From: Curtobacterium guangdongense
GTDB lineage: Bacteria; Actinomycetota; Actinomycetes; Actinomycetales; Microbacteriaceae
Direction: 5' to 3'
Assembly (NCBI RefSeq): GCF_049341845.1
Contig: NZ_JBMPIT010000001.1
Coordinates: 310,001 to 374,000, forward strand
DNA: 64,000 nucleotides
This document shows, in pieces, positions 44,810-53,879 of this stretch. A program made the position numbers and the translations under genes. Every line of letters starts with the position of its first letter. Position 1 is the first letter of the stretch. The notes beneath the pieces were generated by a model. It worked only from the letters and a program-made list of their open reading frames with translations, had not been told where the DNA came from and ran no database searches.

Positions 44810-45495
44810 CGCTGCGGGTACTCGTCGTGGACGACCAGGCGATCGCACGGGCAGGCCTCGCGACGATGCTCGACGCCGAGGACGACATCGACGTCGTCGG
44901 CCAGGCGCACGACGGCGAGAGCGCGGTGCGGACGGCTCGCGCGACCGAACCGGACGTCATCGTGATGGACATCAGGATGCCCGGCCTCGACGGCATCGGT
45001 GCGACACGGCAGATCCTCGGCGCACAGGCCTGCGCGGTCGTCCTCATCACGACCTTCGACGACGACCAGTACCTGTTCGACGGCATCGCAGCCGGAGCGT
45101 CCGGGTTCCTGCTGAAGGACTCCGGACCGGACCTCATCGGGGCCGCCGTCCGCGCCGCCGCCCGCGGCGACTCCCTCATCGACCCTGCCATGACGCGTGC
45201 GCTGATCGACCAGTCGATCGCCCCCGCTCCGGCTCGACGAGCCGACGCGGTCCAGCAAGCGGCCCTGGCGTCGCTCAGTGACCGCGAGCGCGACGTCCTC
45301 AGCGCCGTCGCCCGGGGCCTGAGCAACGGGGAGATCGCCAGCGAGATGTTCCTCAGCACCGCGACTGTGAAGAGCCACATCTCGAGCGTCTTCGCGAAGA
45401 CGGGCACGAAGACCCGCGTGCAGGCGGTTGTGTTCGCGTTCGCGACGGGGTTCACGAAGCCGAGCACCGGCGAGCCCGTTCCACCATCGGGCTGA
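44806..45495 (+). CDS. NarL/LuxR-type response regulator
   Basis: 229 residues. Receiver domain with acceptor Asp55 (VIVMDIRMPG), acidic pair VDD at 8-10, and the Lys in FLLKDSG. C-terminal LuxR helix-turn-helix (LSDRERDVLSAVARGLSNGEIASEMFLS landmark region). Cognate partner of the kinase just upstream; regulon unknown. Confidence 0.93.
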   Translation: MTLRVLVVDDQAIARAGLATMLDAEDDIDVVGQAHDGESAVRTARATEPDVIVMDIRMPGLDGIGATRQILGAQACAVVLITTFDDDQYLFDGIAAGASGFLLKDSGPDLIGAAVRAAARGDSLIDPAMTRALIDQSIAPAPARRADAVQQAALASLSDRERDVLSAVARGLSNGEIASEMFLSTATVKSHISSVFAKTGTKTRVQAVVFAFATGFTKPSTGEPVPPSG

Positions 45496-45561
45496 CCGCG
45501 AACCGTGGTGATTCCGCCGAAGGGAGGAACGCGAGGCCGGTCGAACGCGCACCGTGGAGGT

Positions 45562-46179
45562 ATGCGCACCAACCGGATCGGTCTCAGTCTCCTCGCCGCC
45601 ACCGCAACCCTGGCGGCACTCTCCGCCTGCTCGGGCACCGGCACCCCGACGGCGTCGCCGACCGCCTCGTCGACCGCCGACGCCACGACCACGACCGCCA
45701 CGCAGCACGCGACTCCCCCGGCGTCCCCGTCCCCGTCCACGACGGGGACGGCACAGGGGACGTGCGGCACCCAGTCCGCTGCGGCTGCGGTGCAGCAGGC
45801 GGTCGCGACCCTGCCCCGCCCGGTCCCGAACCTGCCGGACGCGACGTGGGACGCATCGCACGCGGACACCTCCGGGTACGACCCGTGCGCCGCGCTCGCG
45901 TGGTCCGTCGTCTCGGTGACCGACGGGACGCCGAGTTCCCCGAATGCCGTCCTGCTGTTCCACGACGGCAAGTACCTCGGCACCGCCACCAAGGTGCAGT
46001 ACCCGTTCGAGCCGACGGTCACCCGGAAGTCCGACACGTCGATCGCGGTCACCTACCGCTACGCGAAGCAGACCGACGCGAACGCGAACCCGTCGGGCAC
46101 CGCGAACGCCACCTTCACGTGGGACGACGCGGCCGGCAAGGTCGAGATGGCGGGTGCGGTTCCTCCGGCGTCCTCCTGA
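45562..46179 (+). CDS. LppP/LprE-family lipoprotein
   Basis: 205 residues, ATG after GGAGG. Lipobox LSAC, Ser/Thr/Pro linker, then a domain with LAWSVVSVTDG, NAVLLFHDGKYLGTAT and SIAVTYRYAK, matching the LppP/LprE family of actinobacterial lipoproteins. Envelope-anchored; function not defined. Follows the response regulator by 66 bases and may belong to its operon. Confidence 0.8.
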   Translation: MRTNRIGLSLLAATATLAALSACSGTGTPTASPTASSTADATTTTATQHATPPASPSPSTTGTAQGTCGTQSAAAAVQQAVATLPRPVPNLPDATWDASHADTSGYDPCAALAWSVVSVTDGTPSSPNAVLLFHDGKYLGTATKVQYPFEPTVTRKSDTSIAVTYRYAKQTDANANPSGTANATFTWDDAAGKVEMAGAVPPASS

Positions 46180-46207
46180 CCCGTCGGGATGCGCGCCGCC
46201 CGTGTCG

Positions 46208-47236
46208 TCAGCGGGCGGCGTGCTCGCGCGCTTCCATCGCGTCCCAGGCGAAGCTCGCGAGCCAGTGGGTCGAGTAGTACTCCTCGCCGACGCTCGCGGC
46301 CAGCCCTGATGCGAGAAGCCGATCGGCGGCCTCGTCGAGCGTGCCGGCGAGCGGGTCACCCTCATGGAGCGCGTCCACGATGCGACGGGCAGCACCGGCG
46401 CGCGACAGGTCGAGCCCGAAGAGGTGCACCTGCTGCGGGTCGTTCTCATCGCGGACGGTCGTCGGGGTGAGGATCGCGTCGCCCGGCTGCACCTCGGACA
46501 GGAACGCGCGGGCCCACGGCGCGAACTCCGCCGCCGGCAGCACCGCACGCATGAGGTCCGCCTCTGCCAGGCCCGCGGACAGGAAGTCGTGCCCGCTGCG
46601 CTCCCAGGCGAACGGCCACCCGGCGTCGTCGCCGAACCACTCCCGAGCAGCGCGCTCGCACGTCGCCGCGAGTGCGTCGCGTCCGAGGGAGCGTGCGGCC
46701 TCGAGCACGAGCAGCAGTCCGAACGCGGAGTTCGCGTGCACGCCGTGGCGCACCGGGTGGGCGGCGCCCTCGACCCAGTTCGTGACGAGTTCCTCGACGA
46801 CGTCGACCAACGGGACGAACCCGGGCGCGAGGGACCGGATCACCGGGACCTCGGACGCGGTGACCTCGGCGGCGAGCCGCATCAGCCAGGCCCATCCGTA
46901 CGGGCGCTCGTAGTGCGGCGTCCCGCGGAGGTAGGCCGCTTCGGTCGCGAGGTGATCCGCGCTGAGGTGGGCCTGCAGGACGGAGGTGACCCGTGCCTCC
47001 AGTCCGGCCGGCAGGCCGAATGCGACCAGGCGCGTGGCGAGCCAGTGCATGTGCACCGAGGAGTGCCAGTCGTACGAGGTGGCGAACGCGGGGTGCAGCT
47101 CGACGGGCAGCGCCCGGTCGTCCGGACCGGACGTCGTGTGGTGCGCCGCGTAGGGGTACTCGCGGGTGGTGTTCTCCACGGCGACGGCCGCGAAGCGGTC
47201 GGCCCAGGCGGCGCGGGCGAGATCAGAATGCGACAA
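46208..47236 (-). CDS. DUF2891 family protein
   Basis: 342 residues from a probable TTG at 47236. Helical-barrel protein with HPAFATSYDWHSSVHMHWL, YERPYGWAWLMRLAAE and ANSAFGLLL as DUF2891 signatures. Its start overlaps the DUF979 stop by 14 bases, so it belongs to the 5-oxoproline transporter operon. An enzyme of epimerase/hydrolase type acting on an oxoproline-linked substrate is possible but unproven. Start codon uncertain. Confidence 0.82.
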   Translation of the reverse strand: MSHSDLARAAWADRFAAVAVENTTREYPYAAHHTTSGPDDRALPVELHPAFATSYDWHSSVHMHWLATRLVAFGLPAGLEARVTSVLQAHLSADHLATEAAYLRGTPHYERPYGWAWLMRLAAEVTASEVPVIRSLAPGFVPLVDVVEELVTNWVEGAAHPVRHGVHANSAFGLLLVLEAARSLGRDALAATCERAAREWFGDDAGWPFAWERSGHDFLSAGLAEADLMRAVLPAAEFAPWARAFLSEVQPGDAILTPTTVRDENDPQQVHLFGLDLSRAGAARRIVDALHEGDPLAGTLDEAADRLLASGLAASVGEEYYSTHWLASFAWDAMEAREHAAR

Positions 47237-48311
47237 GGTACATGACTCCGATGTTGACGACGAGCAGGATGGCGGCGGTCGGGATCTGCGCCTTGATCGG
47301 CCCGTACTTGTCCCGCATCTCGAGCAGGGCAGCGGGGACGAGGTTGAAGTTCGCGGCCATCGGGGTGACGAGGGTGCCGCAGAAGCCGGCGAGCATGCCG
47401 ATCGCGAAGATCGCGGCCGGGTTGCCGTCGAAGCCCTGGACGAGCACCGGCCAGCCGATCGCGGCGGTCATGATCGGGAACGCGGCGAACGCGTTGCCCA
47501 TGATGATCGTGAACAGCGCCATGCCGAGGCAGTAGACCACCACCGCGGCGATCAGTGAGCCACCGGGCAGGATCGTCTTGATGATCGTCCCGACGGCGTC
47601 GCCGACCCCGGCCTGGGTGAAGACGATGCCGAGCGTGGAGAGCATCTGCGGCAGCAGCGCTGCCCAGCCGATGGCCTGCAGCAGACGGCCGCCCTCGCGC
47701 AACGGCGTCGCGACCTTCGGTGGGCGCAGGATGAACACCGCGACGACGACCGCGAGCACCGACCCAATGCCGAGTCCGGTCAGGGTCGCACTGCCCTCGG
47801 CGAGGAGCGGCTCGCCGCCGATCGACACGAGGGGGCCGAGCGTCGCGACGAGCACCGCCACGACCGGTACGACGAGCGCCGGCACGAAGAGCCGGTTGCC
47901 GTAGCGCGCGGCGAGGGTCGCGCGTTCCGCGGGGCTGGTCGTCGCGAGCACGCCTGTCGCACGGCTCGGGCGAACCGTCACGCCGGTGGGCTCCGCGGGT
48001 CCCGTCTCCGCCCCCGCGCCCGCTCCGGGAACGGTCGCCACCCGGGTGCGGCTCGGCCGGCCACCCCGCGCCGTCGTCCCGGTGAAGCCGAGCCCGGCGA
48101 GCGCGACCATCACGAGGACGGCGATCCCCAGCACCCACGCCGGCGCCGTCTTCGCCGCGACGAACGTGCCGTAGAAGAACGACAGGCCGAGGATCCCCCA
48201 GAAGCCGGCGTTGCCGAGCCGCTTGGCGTGCGTGGTGTCCGTCACGATCAGCACCGCGACGGCGATGAAGAACGCCCCGATGAGCCAGTAGAGCCATTCG
48301 CTGGTGATCAC
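47223..48311 (-). CDS. 5-oxoproline transporter subunit, DUF979 family
   Basis: 362 residues, about nine membrane helices, with a variable Gly/Ala/Pro-rich loop at about 80-125. GTG start overlaps the DUF969 stop. DUF969/DUF979 pairs occur beside pyrrolidone-carboxylate peptidase or oxoprolinase genes and are annotated as a 5-oxoproline transporter; direct proof is limited. Shares an operator with pxpABC in this window. Confidence 0.88.
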   Translation of the reverse strand: MITSEWLYWLIGAFFIAVAVLIVTDTTHAKRLGNAGFWGILGLSFFYGTFVAAKTAPAWVLGIAVLVMVALAGLGFTGTTARGGRPSRTRVATVPGAGAGAETGPAEPTGVTVRPSRATGVLATTSPAERATLAARYGNRLFVPALVVPVVAVLVATLGPLVSIGGEPLLAEGSATLTGLGIGSVLAVVVAVFILRPPKVATPLREGGRLLQAIGWAALLPQMLSTLGIVFTQAGVGDAVGTIIKTILPGGSLIAAVVVYCLGMALFTIIMGNAFAAFPIMTAAIGWPVLVQGFDGNPAAIFAIGMLAGFCGTLVTPMAANFNLVPAALLEMRDKYGPIKAQIPTAAILLVVNIGVMYLVAF

Positions 48312-49021
48312 GCGTTCGCTCCGATGGTCGTCGCCGCCTCCGAATTGCGCATGTCCGCGGCCATCCGGTCGAGCTTTCGGTCGAACAGCAGCAGCCGTGT
48401 GCCGTGCACCAGGAGCGCGGCGATGCCCGTCGGGATCGCCCACAGTGCCAGATCGATCGGCTCCAGTGAGAGCCCGTACGTCGCGTCGACGAAGGTCGTG
48501 ATGAGCAGGATGGAGCCGACCGCGACGAAGACGTCCTCGCCGAAGAACACCCCGACGGTGTCCGACGACGCCGAGTAGCCCTTGATCTTCTCGCGCATCC
48601 GCTCGTCGATCCGGCCGTACTTCTTCGTCGCCGCGCCTTCTGCCATCGGGTGCACGAGCGGACGGACGGTCTGCGCAGGACCGCCGATGCTGGTCAGGCC
48701 GACGGCCGCGGTGATCTGCCGGACCGCCAGGTACCCGGCCAGGATCCTGCCCGTCGTGAGCTTGTCGAGCTTCGCGATGAGGCGCTTCGCCTGGTCCTGC
48801 AGGCCGTAGCGCTCGATCAGGCCGATCACCGGCAGGACCAACGCGAAGGTGGTGACGGACCGGCTGGAGGCGAACCCGTTGCCGAACGCGTCGAGGATGC
48901 CGACGGGACCGATCCCGCCGATGGCCGCGGTGACGATGCCCGCGACGGTCACCACGAGCAGCGCGTTGACACGCAACGCGAACCCGACGATGACGACGGC
49001 GACGCCGATGAGGACGAACAT
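48308..49021 (-). CDS. 5-oxoproline transporter subunit, DUF969 family
   Basis: 237 residues, about six membrane helices. VTTFALVLPVIGLIERYGLQDQA and LTSIGGPAQTVRPLVHPMAEGAA are DUF969 landmarks. First gene of the operon. The ATG has no ribosome site, and a CAGACT -10-like hexamer lies seven bases before it, so the mRNA may be leaderless. Divergent from the GntR gene. Confidence 0.88.
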   Translation of the reverse strand: MFVLIGVAVVIVGFALRVNALLVVTVAGIVTAAIGGIGPVGILDAFGNGFASSRSVTTFALVLPVIGLIERYGLQDQAKRLIAKLDKLTTGRILAGYLAVRQITAAVGLTSIGGPAQTVRPLVHPMAEGAATKKYGRIDERMREKIKGYSASSDTVGVFFGEDVFVAVGSILLITTFVDATYGLSLEPIDLALWAIPTGIAALLVHGTRLLLFDRKLDRMAADMRNSEAATTIGANA

Positions 49022-49039
49022 GCGGGACAGTCTGGACGT

Positions 49040-49054
49040 GATTGTTCAACAATC
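49040..49054. promoter_or_regulatory. GntR operator before DUF969
   Basis: GATTGTT-C-AACAATC, perfect 7-bp arms. On the transporter strand it reads GATTGTTGAACAATC, sharing 13 identical bases with the site before pxpA. It lies between a TTGCGA -35-like and a CAGACT -10-like hexamer. Confidence 0.65.
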
Positions 49055-49129
49055 GCAAGACCCTGCCGGGATCTGTAACACCGTGGTCACACGCCTGCTC
49101 TGTGGAGGGATCGTGCCAGGATCGTGGAC

Positions 49130-49798
49130 ATGACCCGAACCGTCGGCAGCGCTGAGTCCGTCGCCGACCGGCTCCGTTCCACCATCGCCGCCGGGGAGTT
49201 CTCCCCCGGTGCGCAGCTGTCCGAGGAACGGCTCAGCGAGCAGCTCGGGGTCTCGCGGAACACCCTGCGCGAGGCGTTCCGGCTCCTCGCGCGGGACCGT
49301 CTCGTGGAGCACGTGTTCAACCGCGGGGTGTTCGTCCGTCGGCTCTCCGCCGAGGACGTCGCCGACCTCTACGCCGCCCGACGGGTGCTCGAGGACGCGG
49401 CGGTCCGCGCGATCCTGCCCGACTCCCCCGCGCTGGCGTCGGCCGCTGACGCCGTCGACACCGCACACGCAGCGGCAGCCGCCGGTGACTGGCGCGCGGT
49501 CGGCACCGCGGACATCGCGTTCCATTCGGCGCTCGTCCGAGCTGTGCCGAGCACCCGGGTCCACGCCTTGATGGACTCGTTGCTCGCGGAGATGCGACTG
49601 GCGTTCCTGACGACCGACGACCCTGCGGCGTTCCACGCCGGGTTCGTGGAGCGGAACGCCGCGATCGTCACCGCGCTGCGCGCCGGGCACACCTCGGCTG
49701 CATCAGCGCTGCTGACCGACTACCTCGACGACGCGGAGCGGACACTCCGGACGGCCGCGGGTACGGACGTCACGGGGCGGACCGGAGCCACTCGCTGA
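49130..49798 (+). CDS. GntR-family regulator, FadR/FCD subgroup
   Basis: 222 residues. Winged helix (LSEERLSEQLGVSRNTLREAFRLL landmark) and a C-terminal FCD ligand domain with metal-type His in ADIAFHSALV. Divergent from the DUF969 operon. Likely represses both this operon and pxpABC and is relieved by 5-oxoproline or a related acid. ATG at 49130; a GTG two codons earlier is possible. Confidence 0.88.
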   Translation: MTRTVGSAESVADRLRSTIAAGEFSPGAQLSEERLSEQLGVSRNTLREAFRLLARDRLVEHVFNRGVFVRRLSAEDVADLYAARRVLEDAAVRAILPDSPALASAADAVDTAHAAAAAGDWRAVGTADIAFHSALVRAVPSTRVHALMDSLLAEMRLAFLTTDDPAAFHAGFVERNAAIVTALRAGHTSAASALLTDYLDDAERTLRTAAGTDVTGRTGATR

Positions 49799-50504
49799 AC
49801 CGGGGGCCGACCACCTCGACGTGACGCTCCGGCAGCAGGGCGCCGACGCGGAACGCCCGACCGGTCCGTCCGGGGATCCGGAGTGGCACCGGCACGAGCC
49901 CAGGAAGGCCCAGGGCCCGCGTCATCGCCCACAGCGTCGTGGTCTCGGGACCGGCGACCTCCACGACCGGGGCCGTCCGCGCGCCGACCGCGACGTCCGC
50001 GATCACCCCGGCGACCGCGTCGAGGGAGACGGGAGCGATCGTCATGCCCGGGACGAGCACGAACGGCCCGAACCGCATCCGCTCGGTGTTCTGCCGCGCG
50101 AACTCGAACCACTGCGTCGACCGGACGACGGTGAGCAGGGGGCTGACCGCGGCTGCCGACTGCTCCTGCGCCGTCTTGCCCGCGAAGTACCCGTACCCCT
50201 GCACCTCGGGTCGCGTGCAGTTGACGATCGAGAGCAGCACGTGCCGCGCGCCGCGTCGGGCGGTCGCAGCGCCGATGGCTCGCGTCGACCGCGTGAAGAA
50301 GTCCGTCGCACGCCTCCGGCTCGTCGTGAACAGCCCGGTGGCTTCGATGACCACGTCCGCATCCCCCAGGGCGGCGTCGACGTCGTCGAGCAAGACGTCG
50401 AACCCCGTCGACCGGGACAGCTGCGTCACCGTGCAACCCCGCGCCGCCACCGCATCAGCGATCGCCTTCCCGGAGATGCCCCCTCCGACCACTACCGCGT
50501 GCAT
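49770..50504 (-). CDS. NAD(P)-binding NmrA-like / atypical SDR protein
   Basis: 244 residues. N-terminal Rossmann motif VVGGGISGKAIADAVAARG and ADVVIEATGLF. NmrA-like atypical SDR that may act as an NAD(P)H quinone reductase or redox sensor. Convergent 29-base overlap with the GntR gene; divergent from a TetR regulator across a 22-base palindrome. Confidence 0.8.
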   Translation of the reverse strand: MHAVVVGGGISGKAIADAVAARGCTVTQLSRSTGFDVLLDDVDAALGDADVVIEATGLFTTSRRRATDFFTRSTRAIGAATARRGARHVLLSIVNCTRPEVQGYGYFAGKTAQEQSAAAVSPLLTVVRSTQWFEFARQNTERMRFGPFVLVPGMTIAPVSLDAVAGVIADVAVGARTAPVVEVAGPETTTLWAMTRALGLPGLVPVPLRIPGRTGRAFRVGALLPERHVEVVGPRFSEWLRSAP

Positions 50505-50514
50505 GACACAGTCC

Positions 50515-50536
50515 GTTCTCTACACATGTAGAGAAC
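50515..50536. promoter_or_regulatory. TetR operator palindrome
   Basis: Perfect 10-bp arms: GTTCTCTACA (50515-50524), CA, TGTAGAGAAC (50527-50536). It sits between the divergent starts of the NAD(P)-binding gene (50504) and TetR (50567). Confidence 0.65.
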
Positions 50537-50566
50537 ACTACGATGGTAGAGACGGAGAGGGAAGTG

Positions 50567-51145
50567 ATGGGACGACGCGAGGACCTCGCCGACGCCGGCG
50601 TGCGGTTGACGGCACGAGGGGGAACCAGGGCACTCACGCACCGGGCCGTGGACGCAGAAGCCGGCGTGCCGTCGGGATCGACGTCCTACTACGCGTCGAC
50701 ACGACGCGAGCTGACCGCGCTCGTGGTCGACCGGATCACGTCGCAACTCGCCGAGGACCTCGTCGCCCTGCAGATCCCCGAGCAGGTCGACGAGGACGCG
50801 GTTGTCTCGATCGCGGTGGGGTTCCTCGAGCACCTCGCCGCCCGCGACGTCGCACAGTCCGTCCGACTGGCGTTGCTCCTCGAACTCCGGGACGACGCGG
50901 AACTCCGCGGACCCCTCACCGGGGCCGACCCGGTCCGGGCAGCGCTCATCGACACGGCGCGAACCCTGTTGGAGCGGATCGACGTCGTCGCACCGGAGCG
51001 GTGCGCCGTCGATCTCGTCGGGCTCGTCGACGCGCTCCTGCTGTACCGCACGGCAGCCGTGGCCCCTCTGGACGAGGGGTCGATCCTCGGGGCGTACGTC
51101 GCCGGGCTCCCGCGACGTGCGACACGAGGACACCGAACGCACTGA
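50567..51145 (+). CDS. TetR-family regulator
   Basis: 192 residues from the ATG at 50567, set by GGAGAGGGA upstream; an ATG at 50543 would lie too close to the palindrome for a ribosome site. Helix-turn-helix LTHRAVDAEAGVPSGSTSYYAST. Probably represses itself and the divergent NAD(P)-binding gene through the 22-base palindrome. Confidence 0.85.
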   Translation: MGRREDLADAGVRLTARGGTRALTHRAVDAEAGVPSGSTSYYASTRRELTALVVDRITSQLAEDLVALQIPEQVDEDAVVSIAVGFLEHLAARDVAQSVRLALLLELRDDAELRGPLTGADPVRAALIDTARTLLERIDVVAPERCAVDLVGLVDALLLYRTAAVAPLDEGSILGAYVAGLPRRATRGHRTH

Positions 51146-51284
51146 TCACCGCGCCGACGACGCGGTCATCTTGATGAGCAGTAGTAATAGGTATGAGCAC
51201 CTTGACCGGAGCACATCGCGGCGTCGATCATCGGGGTCGTGACGGGCAACGCCGCCCGCCACGGAACGATCCCCGGAGGACGCA

Positions 51285-53762
51285 ATGCCTGCACGATCCA
51301 CCTCGTTCGGTCTCTCCCGCCGGTCCCTGATCGTCGGTGCCTCTGCCGTCGCCGCACTCGCGACCGCCGACACCGTCGTGGGCCCGTGGCGCGCAGCGGC
51401 CGCAGCCCCCACGGACTTCGCGCGGTACCGGTCGCAGTGGCTGGGCACGCTGATCGCGGACTACGACGCATCCGACCCTGTCCTCAACGCCTACGTGCAA
51501 GAAACCGCGAAGGCGGCGAACGCGTTCTGGCACGGCGCGACGCCGCTCGACACCTCGGCGAACCGCACGACGCTCTGGGCCGACCTGGCGAGCCCCACCA
51601 CCTCGTCGACCGTGACGAGCACCGCCAACCGGCTGCGACAGCTCGCCCTGGCGCTGCGCTCCCCCGGCTCGAGCTTGTCCGGCAACAGCGCCCTGCGCGC
51701 CGACCTCGTCTCCGCACTGGACTGGTTCCTCGCGCACAAGTACGACGCGACGTCGTACTACGACAACTGGTGGGACTGGCAGATCGGGACCCCACTCGCA
51801 CTGAACGACTTCGTGGTGCTGATGTACGACGACCTGTCCGCCGCGCAGATCAGCACGGCGATGGCCGCGATCCAGCACTACGAACCCGACCCGAAGGTCA
51901 CCGGCGGCGCGACCTCGACGGGCGCGAACCGCAACTGGGCATGCGCGGTTACGATGCTGCGCGGTGCGATCAGCGGCGACCAGGCGGTCATCGACGGTGC
52001 ACGCCACGACCTCGAGACGATCTTCCCGTACGCGACGTCGGGCGACGGCATGTACACGGACGGCGGGTTCGTCCAGCACGTGACCTACGCGTACACCGCT
52101 GGGTACGGGCTGTCGCTGCTGCAGGTCCTCAGTTCGATGATGGTCGCCTCGCTCGGCACCCCGTGGGCGTTTTCGACCGCACAGGTCGCCGAGGTCTTCG
52201 ACTGGACGCAGGACAACTTCGCCCCGTGGATCTACGGCGGCGGCTTCATGGACATGAACCACGGTCGAGGGATCTCCCGGTTCTACGAGACCGATCGCCG
52301 GCAGGGCAGGCTGGTGCTCGGTGTCCTGCTCCAGCTCGCGGCCGTGTTCCCCACGACGGGAGCACAGCAGCTCCGGTCCCAGGTCAAGGGGTGGCTCACC
52401 GCCTACGACTCGTACTCGTTCACCGGGAGCACGCCGGGGGAACGCCAGCCGGGGTTCTTCACGTACGACCCCGTCCCCGTCCAGCAGGTCCTGTTCACGT
52501 CGGTGGTCCTCGGCCGCGCGCTGATGGCCGACACGGGCGTCCCGGTGGGCGACGAGTCGACCAGGACCGTCGTCGCGACCTCGATGGCACGAGCGGTGCA
52601 CCGCCGACCGGGGTTCGCGATGGGGTTCGCGATGGAGACCACCGCGATCAAGCCCTACGAGTGCGCCAACGGCGAGAACCGGATGGGCTGGTACCAGGGC
52701 GAAGGCGCGGTCTACCTGTACCTGCCGAACCAGCTGGGGCACTGGGCGAACGAGTGGTGGCCCACCGCGGACAAGACCCGCATCCCCGGGACGACCGTCG
52801 TCCAGAAGACCCCGACCGTCGGCGTCGGCGTCCGCTCCACCGTGGCGAACACCTGGGCCGGCGGCGCGGTGCTCGACGGCGACGCGGCGATCGGGATGGG
52901 CTTGTCGTTCACGACGCAGCCGCTCCGTGCGCGGAAGTCGTGGTTCTGCATCGGCGACGCGGTCGTCTGCCTCGGCGCGGGGATCACGAGCACCGACGGC
53001 AACGTCGTCCAGACGATCGTCGAACAGCGCAACGTCGGACCGTCCGGGCGCACGGCACCGATCATCGACGGCACGACCTTCGACACCGTCCGGAACACCC
53101 CGACCGCGTTCACACCGAAGTGGGCGTACATCCCGAGCACCTGCGGGTACCTCTTCCCGCAGGGAGGCACCACGGTGCAGGTCGTGCGTGAGGACCGCAC
53201 CGGCAAGTGGACGGACATGGACGACCGCGGCACGTACGGGGACGACACGACGTACTCGCGGCGGTTCATCGGGCTCTGGATCGACCACGGCATCGATCCG
53301 ACCGACGCCCGGTACGCGTACATCCAGCTCCCCGGCGCGACCCAGGCGCAGGTCGCCGGGGCCGCAGCCACGATGGCCGACGTGACGATCGCCGCGAACA
53401 CCGACGACGTGCAAGCCGTCACCAGGAAGACCGGCGCGGCGACGAGCACCGACCACGTCACGATGGCGAACTTCTGGAAGGCCACCACGCCACCGAAGGC
53501 CGCCGGCATCCAGGTCGACCAGCGGGCGTCCGTGGTGCTCAGCCGACAGGGCGACCAGCTCTCCGTCGCCGTCAGCGACCCGACCCAGCGCGTCACCGGC
53601 GAGGTCGTCGTCACACTCGACAGCGCCGTGCTCGAACGCGACCCGGCGGACCCGGGCGACACCGAGGTCCGCGTGGTCTCGACGAGCCCGCGGCTGCAGA
53701 TCGCGGTCCCGGTCGGCGGCGCAGCGGGAAGGTCGTTCGTGGCTCGATTCCGGACCTCCTGA
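51285..53762 (+). CDS. Polysaccharide lyase family 8 (hyaluronate/chondroitin/xanthan lyase type), Tat-exported
   Basis: 825 residues. Tat signal LSRRSLIVGA with cleavage near AAAAAP. An alpha/alpha-toroid N-terminal domain with NWWDWQIGTP, NRNW and DGGFVQHVTYAYTAGYG (catalytic Asn/His/Tyr region), then central beta domain with NGENRMGWYQGEGAVYLY and a C-terminal beta domain. PL8 enzymes cleave glycosaminoglycans or xanthan by beta-elimination. In a plant-associated bacterium xanthan or another uronate polymer is plausible. An AT-richer stretch at 51171-51200 probably holds its promoter. Confidence 0.9.
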   Translation: MPARSTSFGLSRRSLIVGASAVAALATADTVVGPWRAAAAAPTDFARYRSQWLGTLIADYDASDPVLNAYVQETAKAANAFWHGATPLDTSANRTTLWADLASPTTSSTVTSTANRLRQLALALRSPGSSLSGNSALRADLVSALDWFLAHKYDATSYYDNWWDWQIGTPLALNDFVVLMYDDLSAAQISTAMAAIQHYEPDPKVTGGATSTGANRNWACAVTMLRGAISGDQAVIDGARHDLETIFPYATSGDGMYTDGGFVQHVTYAYTAGYGLSLLQVLSSMMVASLGTPWAFSTAQVAEVFDWTQDNFAPWIYGGGFMDMNHGRGISRFYETDRRQGRLVLGVLLQLAAVFPTTGAQQLRSQVKGWLTAYDSYSFTGSTPGERQPGFFTYDPVPVQQVLFTSVVLGRALMADTGVPVGDESTRTVVATSMARAVHRRPGFAMGFAMETTAIKPYECANGENRMGWYQGEGAVYLYLPNQLGHWANEWWPTADKTRIPGTTVVQKTPTVGVGVRSTVANTWAGGAVLDGDAAIGMGLSFTTQPLRARKSWFCIGDAVVCLGAGITSTDGNVVQTIVEQRNVGPSGRTAPIIDGTTFDTVRNTPTAFTPKWAYIPSTCGYLFPQGGTTVQVVREDRTGKWTDMDDRGTYGDDTTYSRRFIGLWIDHGIDPTDARYAYIQLPGATQAQVAGAAATMADVTIAANTDDVQAVTRKTGAATSTDHVTMANFWKATTPPKAAGIQVDQRASVVLSRQGDQLSVAVSDPTQRVTGEVVVTLDSAVLERDPADPGDTEVRVVSTSPRLQIAVPVGGAAGRSFVARFRTS

Positions 53763-53798
53763 ACCGGCTGGGAGATCATTTTCAGGATATTTCGCTGC

Positions 53799-53839
53799 TC
53801 ATACGTATGAACGCGCGATATCGCGTACGGTCATCCGTA
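53799..53839. promoter_or_regulatory. Cluster of three palindromes before the LacI gene
   Basis: TCATACGTATGA (53799-53810), CGCGATATCGCG (53814-53825) and TACGG-TCAT-CCGTA (53826-53839) follow one another in an unusually AT-rich gap 41-81 bases before the LacI start. One or more should be the LacI operator. Confidence 0.55.
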
Positions 53840-53879
53840 TTACCTCATCGACGAGGTCGACAGCTCCGGAGCAGACCCC

